A stretch of DNA of 6,226 bases, taken from the NCBI GenBank assembly GCA_964644025.1, contig CAZXVW010000229.1, forward strand, positions 1 to 6,226, given 5' to 3'. Each line of letters begins with the position of its first letter. Within the stretch, counting starts at the first letter, position 1. The stretch is from CAZXVW01 sp964644025 (GTDB lineage Bacteria > Acidobacteriota > Terriglobia > Bryobacterales > Bryobacteraceae). The position numbers and the translations under genes were made by a program. The notes beneath the pieces are model-generated. The model was given only the letters and a program-made list of their open reading frames with translations. It did no database searches and was not told where the DNA came from. Below, in pieces: positions 1 to 6,226 of this stretch.

Positions 1-51
1 GTCGCGTGAGACGGCGCTCCCGGTAGTTACGTTTCCCTTCCGCTGCGGCGG
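1..51. other. Short flank downstream of pal, no gene identified
   Basis: This is the stretch after the pal stop codon on the minus strand. Read on that strand it has no ATG, GTG or TTG that could open a downstream gene, and no stem followed by a T run that would mark an intrinsic terminator. In many Tol-Pal operons the next gene is cpoB/ybgF. If one is present here it starts beyond the left edge. Confidence 0.5.
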
Positions 52-864
52 CTAGCGTCCGGGGCTGAAGTGAACCCGCCGGTTCTGCTGCCAGCACTCC
101 TCGTTGTGCTCGGTGCACTGCGGACGCTCCTTGCCGTAGCTGATAGTCCGCAAGCGGGAAGGCGAGACACCCATCTCCACCAGGAACTCCCTGGCCGAGG
201 TGGCGCGCCGGTCACCGAGCCCGAGGTTGTATTCGGCCGAGCCGCGCTCGTCGCAGTGCCCTTCGATGGTGATCACCGCGTTCGGGAAATCCGCCAGAAT
301 GGACTTCAACGCGCTCGCGTTGCGGGTCATCGTCGCGCGGGCGTCGGAAGCGCAGGCCGCGGTGGCGCAGACCGGTTTCTCTGGCGCCGAACGGATGTTG
401 TACTTATCGAAGTCGAAGTAGGCATCCTGCACCTCTTCGGCCAGCCGCTGGCTCAATGTCTTCTTCGGCGGTGGCGGTGGCGGCGGTGGTGGGGGCGGTG
501 GCTGCGTCACATTCACCCGCGCGGTTGCGCTGGTGCTGCCTCCGGGCCCTTTCGCCCGCAGCGTGTAGGTCGTCGTGCTGCTCGGGAACACCTTCCGGCT
601 CCCACTGCTCTGGACCGTGCCGATGCCCTGGTTGATCGAGATATCGGTCGCGTTCCGTACGCTCCAGCGCAGCGTCGAGGACTGTCCGCGCTGGATGCTG
701 GACGGTTCGGCGACAAAAGTCGTGATCACCGGTTTCGGCGGTGCCGGCTTCGGCTTCGGCGGCGGTGGCGGCGGCGGCGGCGGTGGAGCCTTCTTCTTAC
801 ATCCCGCCGCAATCAGAAACAGGGAAAACGCCAACAGTATGGCGCTGATGTTACGCTTGTTCAT
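52..864 (-). CDS. pal: Pal, peptidoglycan-associated outer-membrane lipoprotein with an Ig-like domain
   Basis: Outer-membrane anchor of the Tol-Pal system, which binds peptidoglycan and TolB. Seen in the 270 residues: a signal peptide with a lipobox-like LIAAGC and the lipidated Cys at 22, followed by Lys rather than Asp, which fits outer-membrane sorting. A run of ten prolines (27-36) and a Pro/Lys stretch follow. Residues about 46-119 form an Ig-like beta domain (RGQSSTLRW, TTTYTLRAKGPGG). Then come twelve prolines (122-133) and an OmpA/Pal C-terminal domain (about 145-268) with YFDFDKYNIR, EGHCDERGSAEYN and QNRRVHF. D205 and R220 match the pair that holds diaminopimelate in OmpA-like domains. 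E. coli Pal is much shorter (about 170 residues) and lacks the Ig-like domain. The start is fixed by AGGAGG 10 nt upstream. The OmpA domain carries a small insert with Cys166 and Cys171. Last identified gene of the operon. Confidence 0.95.
   Translation of the reverse strand: MNKRNISAILLAFSLFLIAAGCKKKAPPPPPPPPPPKPKPAPPKPVITTFVAEPSSIQRGQSSTLRWSVRNATDISINQGIGTVQSSGSRKVFPSSTTTYTLRAKGPGGSTSATARVNVTQPPPPPPPPPPPPKKTLSQRLAEEVQDAYFDFDKYNIRSAPEKPVCATAACASDARATMTRNASALKSILADFPNAVITIEGHCDERGSAEYNLGLGDRRATSAREFLVEMGVSPSRLRTISYGKERPQCTEHNEECWQQNRRVHFSPGR
466..501 (-). repeat. Poly-proline codon tract 2 in pal
   Basis: Twelve consecutive proline codons (residues 122-133), seen on the plus strand as a GGC/GGT/GGG-rich triplet tract. 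It joins the Ig-like domain to the OmpA domain. Proline runs of this length typically need elongation factor P for efficient translation, and the tract could gain or lose whole codons by slippage without breaking the frame. Confidence 0.85.
757..786 (-). repeat. Poly-proline codon tract 1 in pal
   Basis: Ten consecutive proline codons (residues 27-36), just after the lipidated Cys22 and three lysines. On the plus strand it is a GGC/GGT triplet tract. It forms the first half of the linker between the lipid anchor and the Ig-like domain and resembles the second tract at 466-501. Confidence 0.85.
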
Positions 865-874
865 CCTGAACTTG

Positions 875-880
875 CCTCCT
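875..880 (-). promoter_or_regulatory. Strong ribosome binding site of pal
   Basis: AGGAGG on the minus strand, 10 nt before the pal ATG, within the 42-nt tolB-pal gap. It is the strongest Shine-Dalgarno match in the operon and fits Pal being needed in larger amounts than its partners. It fixes the pal start. Confidence 0.8.
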
Positions 881-906
881 GGAATCTAGATCACATTCTT
901 GTTTGG

Positions 907-2277
907 TCATCTGCTCCACACAGGCTTTTCATTATTGCCTCTCGTGGTAAGCTGGCGCAACTGGGTTCCATCTCCCAGCATCGTCCATATCTGCGTCGAG
1001 CCGCTGCGGTTCGATGAGAACACGAGATGCCGCCCGTCCGGCGCCCAGCCGGGATTCTCATTCCGCCCGGCGCCATGTGTGAGCTGCACGTACTCTCTCG
1101 TCGCAACGTCCATTATAAATACATTGTAGTTACCGGGATCATATCCCTTTGTCCAACTGAATGCAATGTGCTGTCCGTCGGGATGCCAGGACGGATTCAC
1201 CGCCTCGCCTTCCCCGTCGGTCAGTCTCACCACGTTGGTGCCGTTGAGATTCATCTTGTAGATTTGCGGCAGCCCGGACCTTCCGGAGACGAAAACCAGC
1301 TCGGTTCCCGTCTTTGGATTCACGGTCGGCTCGACGTCAATAGAGCCGGAGTGGGTGATCCGCTCCAGCCCGCTGCCATCGACGTTGCAAATGTATATCT
1401 GAGCATATCTGCCGGCCGCTGTCGAGGAAAAAACGATCTTCTTGCCGTCCGGGGTGAATTCCGCCGTGGCGTTCATCGAGGCTTCCTGGTTGTAAAACGG
1501 CAGCCGCCGGCCCGTCTCCAGCGAGTGCACGTACAGCATGGGAAGGCCGGTGGCGTAAGTCGTGAAAATGATCTTGGTGCCGTCGGGAGAGACGGCCGGG
1601 AACGTCGATACCGATCCGTAGCGCGTAATCTGCCGCTGGTGGGAGCCGTCGTAATCCATCTCCCAGATCTCCTTGGCGCCGGTGCGGTCGGAGACGAAAT
1701 AGATCTTGGATCCGAGCAGACTCTGGAAGCCGAACTGGCCGAGAATGTCGGCGGCGAATTCATGCGCTACCTTCCGCGCACCGTTCTCATTGAGATCCCC
1801 GAAATAGAGCTTGCCGAAGACCTGGGCGTTGGCGATGTCCTGCTGGGTCACGTTGAACAGCCAGCCGAACAGAACGATCCGGCCGTTCTGCTCGGCCCCG
1901 TAGCCGATGGTCAGGTAGTTGGCGCTGACCGGCGGATCGGACCAGTCGGTCAGCCACGGCCCCTGGCGAGTCGGCTGGCCTCCCTTTCGGCGGGGCGGCC
2001 GCGGGGGGACGAAATCCTGCGGCCGCTGCGGAACTTCCAGCGGATAAAGGCTCTTCGGTACCATCCGGAAGAGCCCGGATTCCTGCAGGTCGCGGAACAA
2101 AGTTTCATTGAGGTCGCCCATCAACCCGGCAGCGCCGCCGGCTCCGCGGAGATCGGGAACGGCGATCGCCGCCCGCTCGCCTTGGGTGAGCTTGATGAGC
2201 ACGTCGCTCTGCTGGGCAGTCAGCGTAAGCGCCGCGCCCAGGAGGGCCAGCCAGGCCAATCGGGTTGTTGTTTTCAT
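907..2277 (-). CDS. tolB: TolB, periplasmic beta-propeller protein of the Tol-Pal system
   Basis: Soluble periplasmic protein that links TolA and Pal. Seen in the 456 residues: an N-terminal signal peptide (about 1-21, likely cut near LTA/QQ), the TolB N-terminal domain (about 28-185, ending in the typical VAHEFAADILGQFG), then SKIYFVSDRTGAKEIWEMDYDG, which is diagnostic of TolB. The C-terminal propeller holds WD40-like PD40 repeats: VSPDGTKIIF (229-238), FTPDGKKIVFSS (274-285), a degenerate NPKTGTELVF (320-329), WHPDGQHIAFSW (364-375), WAPDGRHLVFSS (411-422) and a closing half blade, KPVWSR. Residues about 83-110 are a Pro/Arg-rich insert that E. coli TolB lacks. The ATG overlaps the stop of the upstream tolA-like gene as ATGA and has no clear Shine-Dalgarno sequence of its own, so translation is probably coupled. 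Confidence 0.96.
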   Translation of the reverse strand: MKTTTRLAWLALLGAALTLTAQQSDVLIKLTQGERAAIAVPDLRGAGGAAGLMGDLNETLFRDLQESGLFRMVPKSLYPLEVPQRPQDFVPPRPPRRKGGQPTRQGPWLTDWSDPPVSANYLTIGYGAEQNGRIVLFGWLFNVTQQDIANAQVFGKLYFGDLNENGARKVAHEFAADILGQFGFQSLLGSKIYFVSDRTGAKEIWEMDYDGSHQRQITRYGSVSTFPAVSPDGTKIIFTTYATGLPMLYVHSLETGRRLPFYNQEASMNATAEFTPDGKKIVFSSTAAGRYAQIYICNVDGSGLERITHSGSIDVEPTVNPKTGTELVFVSGRSGLPQIYKMNLNGTNVVRLTDGEGEAVNPSWHPDGQHIAFSWTKGYDPGNYNVFIMDVATREYVQLTHGAGRNENPGWAPDGRHLVFSSNRSGSTQIWTMLGDGTQLRQLTTRGNNEKPVWSR

Positions 2278-3071
2278 CGTTTCAATTCAAACCAGAATTC
2301 GATGCGCGCCGCGTTCCGCTCGAAGCCCGCCGGCAACGGCGGAAACGGGCTGGCGTCGAGAATCGCGCGCTGCGCGGAATAATCCAGCGTGCTGTGGCCG
2401 CTGCGTTGAAGGAAGCGAAGATTCCGCACGCTCCCGTCACGAAGAATCTCGAACGTGATGATGACCACCGGCGCGCTTCTCAGCCTCGGATCCACCTGGG
2501 TGGTGTTCCAGGCCGCGGCCACCTTCTGGCGCAAGATCTGAACGTAGTAGCCGAAACGGGTCCCGAACGGGTTGCCCGTGCCGACCCCGACGCCTCCCCC
2601 GCCCGACGTGCTCCCATACATCGGCGTGTTGGCCGCCGCCCCGCCGGAACTGTAAAGCTGGTTTTCCCGGGGCACGGTCGCGTTGCTCGCCACCTGGCGC
2701 CGCGGACGCCGGGCCGGCGTTCTTCGTACCGGCTTGCGGCTCTTGATCGGAATGGCGTCGGGTTCCTCGGCGGCGGCCCGGCTCTGCTGTTTGACCTGCG
2801 GCGGTGGAGCGGGCACGCGGGACTGGGTGTCATTCGCCACCGGGTTCACCCGCCCGCCGCGGCGCGGCAGCGGGATCTTGCTCACCGGGGTGATCGTGAC
2901 CGCGGCGCCGCCGAGCGAATTGGGGTCGCCCCACGGCACCACCTGCGAAACCGGCAGCCAGTTGTAAACGACCGCCGCGGCGAGTACCGTCGCGTGAAGC
3001 AGCATGGAACCGAGGAAGGGATTCCGGAGCGATTCCGGCCGGTCCAGAATGTCGTGACGGGCCGCCATCAC
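2274..3071 (-). CDS. tolA: TolA/TonB-family energy transducer
   Basis: Its place between tolR and tolB makes it the functional TolA, which carries proton-motive energy from TolQR to TolB-Pal. By sequence it could equally be named TonB family. Seen in the 265 residues: a cytoplasmic N-terminus, one membrane helix (about 19-39) with the SxxxH pattern (S22, H26) used by TolA and TonB to contact the motor, a Pro/Arg-rich linker (about 65-127), a Gly-rich stretch (about 153-170, with GGGGVGVGTG), and a TonB/TolA C-terminal domain (about 172-265) with YYVQILRQKVAAAW, ILRDGSVRNLRF and SPFPPLPAGF. It lacks the long Ala/Lys/Glu-rich helix of E. coli TolA (421 residues). Two start codons lie side by side, GTG at 3071 and ATG at 3068. 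Neither has a well-spaced Shine-Dalgarno sequence and both sit a few nt after the tolR stop, so translation is probably coupled. ATG 3068 may be the real start. Confidence 0.85.
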   Translation of the reverse strand: MMAARHDILDRPESLRNPFLGSMLLHATVLAAAVVYNWLPVSQVVPWGDPNSLGGAAVTITPVSKIPLPRRGGRVNPVANDTQSRVPAPPPQVKQQSRAAAEEPDAIPIKSRKPVRRTPARRPRRQVASNATVPRENQLYSSGGAAANTPMYGSTSGGGGVGVGTGNPFGTRFGYYVQILRQKVAAAWNTTQVDPRLRSAPVVIITFEILRDGSVRNLRFLQRSGHSTLDYSAQRAILDASPFPPLPAGFERNAARIEFWFELKR

Positions 3072-3076
3072 TTCTA

Positions 3077-3520
<444 letters not shown>

Positions 3521-3526
3521 GCCCGG

Positions 3527-4213
<687 letters not shown>

Positions 4214-4218
4214 CCGAA

Positions 4219-4225
4219 CTCCTTT
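4219..4225 (-). promoter_or_regulatory. Ribosome binding site deciding the tolQ start (TTG)
   Basis: AAAGGAG on the minus strand followed by a 5-nt spacer and TTG at 4213. No comparable site precedes the in-frame ATG at 4246 or GTG at 4282. This is the main reason for preferring the shorter TolQ. Confidence 0.65.
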
Positions 4226-4237
4226 CTCAAAGACACT

Positions 4238-4243
4238 ATCATA
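4238..4243 (-). promoter_or_regulatory. Candidate -10 element of the tol-pal operon promoter
   Basis: TATGAT on the minus strand, one mismatch from TATAAT. Transcription would begin near 4231, leaving an 18-nt leader that just contains the AAAGGAG before TTG 4213. I see no good -35 at 16-18 nt upstream, where the DNA is GC-rich, so an activator may be needed or the match may be chance. Confidence 0.4.
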
Positions 4244-4246
4244 CAT

Positions 4247-4319
4247 GGAGAGGCGGTCCGGCCGCCGTTCCGCCCTGAACACGAACCGGCGGAAATGTTT
4301 TCCTCGCCAGCGCCTCTCC
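4247..4319. repeat. Nested inverted repeats between tolQ and recN
   Basis: The outer arms GGAGAGGCG (4247-4255) and CGCCTCTCC (4311-4319) are perfect 9-base inverted copies, 55 nt apart. Inside them CCGCCGTTC (4262-4270) pairs with GAACCGGCGG (4283-4292) over nine base pairs with one bulged C (4287). The octamer TCCGGCCG appears next to the left arm (4257-4264) and overlapping the right arm (4317-4324). The structure lies between the two proposed promoters, so it may act as DNA, as an operator or looping site. If tolQ is transcribed from further upstream it would form a leader RNA structure. Confidence 0.6.
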
Positions 4320-4353
4320 GGCCGGCTCCCACGTCCACGGAAGGGAAACTTCG

Positions 4354-4359
4354 TATAAT
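4354..4359 (+). promoter_or_regulatory. -10 element of recN, probable leaderless transcript
   Basis: A perfect TATAAT, striking in this GC-rich DNA, ends 8 nt before the recN ATG. The usual distance from -10 to transcription start puts the first base at about 4366-4368, at or within two bases of the start codon. No Shine-Dalgarno sequence precedes the ATG, which agrees with leaderless translation. A -35 match is not evident. Confidence 0.6.
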
Positions 4360-4367
4360 CACCTCAG

Positions 4368-6056
4368 ATGCTGGTCGAGCTCGTGGTGAACAACTACGCC
4401 GTCATCGAGCATCTCCGCGTGCGCTTCCATCGCGGTCTGAATCTGCTCACCGGGGAAACCGGCTCGGGCAAGTCCATCGTGGTGGACGCGCTGGCCCTGC
4501 TGTTCGGTGGCCGGGCGTCGGCCGACATGATCCGGACCGGCGCTGACCGGGCCCGAATTTCCGGCATCTTCGAAGTGCCGGACGAGGAGGAATTCAGTGC
4601 GATTCTCGCCGGCGCCGGCATCGAAACCGAGGACGGCGAACTGCTGATCGAACGTGAGATTCTCGCCGGCGGCAAGTCGCGCGCCTTCGCCGGCAGCCGC
4701 CCGGCGACCGCCGCCCTGCTTCGGAAATTCGCCCCGCTGCTCGGCGACATCCACGGCCAGCACGAACAGCAGCGCCTGTTCTCTCCCGAGGCCCAACTGG
4801 AAATGCTGGACGCCTTCGCCGGAAATCAGGAGCTGCTGGCGCGAACCGCTTCCGTGTACCGGCAATGGAAGGCGGCCGGCGAGGAACTCGAGCGGCTGGA
4901 GACCTCCGAGAAGGAGCGGCTCCGCCTGGCCGACCTGTGGGCTTTCCAGCTTAAGGAGATCGACAGCGCGGCGCTGCAGCCCGGCGAGGACACGGCGCTG
5001 GAGAACGAGCGGCGCGTGCTGCAAAACGTGGCCCGGCTGGAAGCCAACATCAGCGCCGCCTACCAGGCGCTGTACGAGGCGGCCGACTCAGCGCTGGCGC
5101 GAATCCGGCAGGCCCGCCGGGCGCTGGAAGAGATTTGCGCCATCGACGAAAGCCTGGCGCCGCTGCGCGACAGCCTGCCGCCGGCGGAGATCACCGTCGA
5201 GGAAACCGCCCACGAACTCCGTCATTACCTGGGCCGCCTGGAGGCCGACCCGGCCCGCCTCGAGGAGATCGAATCGCGGCTGGCAACGCTCGAAAAGCTC
5301 AAGCGCAAGTACGGCTCCACCATCGAGGAGATCCTCCGCTACCTGGAACAGGTACGAGCGAACCTGGCCTCCAGCGAATCGGCCGAGCAGCGGCGCGCCG
5401 CCCTCCAGCAGGAGCGCGAGCGGCTGGCGGAAGCCTTCCGGGCCCAGGCCGCGCGGCTCACCGGCCGCCGGCAGGAGGCGGCCCGGAGGCTGGAGAAGCG
5501 CCTGGAGGAAGAGCTGCGCTCGCTGGCCATGGAGGGCACGAGGTTCCGCATCCGGCTGGAGCCGGCGCCGTGGTCGGCCCGGGGCGCCGACCGGGTCGTT
5601 TACTTGGTATCGCCCAACCCGGGCGAGGAGCCGCGGCCGCTGGAAAAGGTCGCCTCCGGCGGCGAACTTTCCCGGATCGCGCTGGCGTTGAAGACCTGCA
5701 CCACGGTCTCATCCCGCTCGGCCGCCGCGCGGGGGCGCGGGCCCCGCACCCTGGTCTTCGATGAAATCGATTCCGGCGTCGGCGGGCGTGCCGCCGAGAC
5801 TCTCGGCCGCCGCCTCAAACGACTTGCGGCGGGCAGCCAGGTCCTGTGCGTCACCCACCTGCCGCAGATCGCCGGCTTCGCCGATCATCATTATCTGGTC
5901 AGCAAGCGGGAAGTCCGGGGCCGGTCCGTGGCCGCGATCAAGGAACTCACCGGCGAGGCCCGCACCCGGGAAATCGGGCGCATGCTCTCCGGCCGCCGGC
6001 TCACCGAGGAAGCCGTGCGGCAGGCCGAACAGCTTATCAAGATGGCTTCCGATTAA
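4368..6056 (+). CDS. recN: RecN, SMC-like DNA repair ATPase
   Basis: Cytoplasmic ABC/SMC-family ATPase that acts in recombinational repair of double-strand breaks. Seen in the 562 residues (E. coli RecN has 553): MLVELVVNNYAVIEHL, a typical RecN N-terminus; Walker A GETGSGKS (29-36, K35); the RecN motif DIHGQHEQQRLF (127-138) with the Q-loop; long charged coiled-coil segments (about 155-255 and 285-390) around a short hinge-like break near 260-280; ABC signature VASGGELSR (428-436); Walker B TLVFDEIDSGVGG (461-473, D465 and E466); and the switch histidine in THLPQIAGFADHH (H497). All ATPase motifs are intact. The start follows from homology and is supported by the TATAAT 8 nt upstream. It is divergent from tolQ and looks monocistronic. 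recN is often DNA-damage inducible, but no operator of a known LexA type is recognisable here. Confidence 0.97.
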   Translation: MLVELVVNNYAVIEHLRVRFHRGLNLLTGETGSGKSIVVDALALLFGGRASADMIRTGADRARISGIFEVPDEEEFSAILAGAGIETEDGELLIEREILAGGKSRAFAGSRPATAALLRKFAPLLGDIHGQHEQQRLFSPEAQLEMLDAFAGNQELLARTASVYRQWKAAGEELERLETSEKERLRLADLWAFQLKEIDSAALQPGEDTALENERRVLQNVARLEANISAAYQALYEAADSALARIRQARRALEEICAIDESLAPLRDSLPPAEITVEETAHELRHYLGRLEADPARLEEIESRLATLEKLKRKYGSTIEEILRYLEQVRANLASSESAEQRRAALQQERERLAEAFRAQAARLTGRRQEAARRLEKRLEEELRSLAMEGTRFRIRLEPAPWSARGADRVVYLVSPNPGEEPRPLEKVASGGELSRIALALKTCTTVSSRSAAARGRGPRTLVFDEIDSGVGGRAAETLGRRLKRLAAGSQVLCVTHLPQIAGFADHHYLVSKREVRGRSVAAIKELTGEARTREIGRMLSGRRLTEEAVRQAEQLIKMASD

Positions 6057-6226
6057 CGGGAAAAGGCGTGTCTGGCGGAGAGGGAGTCCGTCGAACTAAC
6101 GTCCATGGAATTCCGCGCTCATCCGTAACCTGTATTCATATCAAAGGGTTTATCGTCCCTGTCTGTTCAACGGCGTCCTTGACTTTCCACCAACATCCAG
6201 ATACACTTTGAGGAAGAGATTGTGGA
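6057..6226. other. Gene-free stretch downstream of recN, lower GC
   Basis: No convincing gene. GGCGGA and TCCGTC (about 6076-6094) can form a 6-bp stem with one G-U pair, but no T run follows, so it is not a clear terminator. Bases 6101-6226 are about 47% GC by hand count, well below the neighbouring genes. A minus-strand frame is open from the right edge to a TGA at 6136-6138 (about 29 codons), but its codons are AT-ending, unlike the genes here, and I do not recognise the peptide. Confidence 0.5.
6179..6207 (+). promoter_or_regulatory. Candidate sigma70-type promoter at the right edge
   Basis: TTGACT (6179-6184, five of six consensus bases) and TACACT (6202-6207, four of six) are separated by exactly 17 nt. 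Transcription would start near 6214. AGGA (6211-6214) is followed by TTG (6220) and GTG (6222), so a gene could begin right at the window edge. If transcription does start near 6214, this AGGA sits too close to the mRNA end to be a good RBS. Confidence 0.35.

Noticed and set aside
70..1017. Plus-strand open frame of 315 codons across pal
   Set aside because: It is antisense to pal, is rich in Arg and Trp from GGC/GGT tracts, resembles no family and runs across the tolB-pal boundary. It is a GC-rich shadow.
1027..2382. Plus-strand open frame of 451 codons across tolB
   Set aside because: Antisense to a clear TolB with signal peptide and propeller repeats. The frame stays open because of high GC; no domain or RBS is recognised.
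4291..4303. Small hairpin GGAAA-TGT-TTTCC
   Set aside because: Five base pairs in low-complexity sequence, and it shares bases with the inner stem at 4283-4292; not separately supported.
4654..5691. Second plus-strand frame of 345 codons inside recN
   Set aside because: Ser/Arg/Pro-rich out-of-frame shadow of recN, whose own frame carries every ATPase motif.
6076..6094. Possible terminator after recN
   Set aside because: Only a 6-bp stem with a G-U pair and no following T run; too weak to call.
6220..6226. Possible DnaA box (TTGTGGA at the edge)
   Set aside because: The match is cut by the window end and there is no cluster of further boxes.
6136..6226. Minus-strand open C-terminal frame entering from the right edge
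   Set aside because: Only about 29 codons, AT-ending codon use unlike the neighbours and no recognisable sequence; an open frame of this length is expected by chance.

Overview
The window carries a complete Tol-Pal (tolQ-tolR-tolA-tolB-pal) operon on the minus strand and a complete recN gene on the plus strand, divergent from it. DNA is GC-rich, coding density is high and there are no mobile elements, RNA genes or CRISPR arrays that I can see. The protein style suggests Acidobacteriota, perhaps the Bryobacterales/Solibacter side: an Ig-like domain and poly-proline linkers in Pal, a TolB with a Pro/Arg-rich insert, and a short TonB-like TolA. That placement is inference from protein style only.

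Layout from right to left on the minus strand: tolQ (best start TTG at 4213, stop at 3527), 6 nt, tolR (3520-3077), a few nt, the tolA/tonB-like gene (GTG 3071 or ATG 3068, to 2274), a 4-nt ATGA overlap, tolB (2277-907), a 42-nt gap with a strong Shine-Dalgarno sequence, and pal (864-52). The spacing indicates one transcript with translational coupling. Together the products form the proton-driven trans-envelope machine: TolQ/TolR form the inner-membrane motor, TolA spans the periplasm, TolB is the soluble periplasmic partner and Pal is the outer-membrane lipoprotein that grips peptidoglycan. Bases 1-51, left of pal, hold no identifiable gene start.

Bases 4214-4367 separate the divergent tolQ and recN genes. 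A perfect TATAAT ends 8 nt before the recN ATG with no Shine-Dalgarno sequence, which suggests a leaderless recN mRNA. On the other strand a TATGAT, a strong AAAGGAG and a TTG codon are spaced like a promoter, RBS and start for tolQ. Between them lies a nested pair of inverted repeats.

recN (4368-6056) encodes a full-length SMC-like DNA-repair ATPase. After it, 6057-6226 is a gene-free stretch whose GC drops to about 47% over the last 126 bases (hand count). It holds a plausible sigma70-type promoter near the right edge. I see no wholly new system. The points of interest are the unusual architecture of Pal and TolA and the divergent regulatory region.
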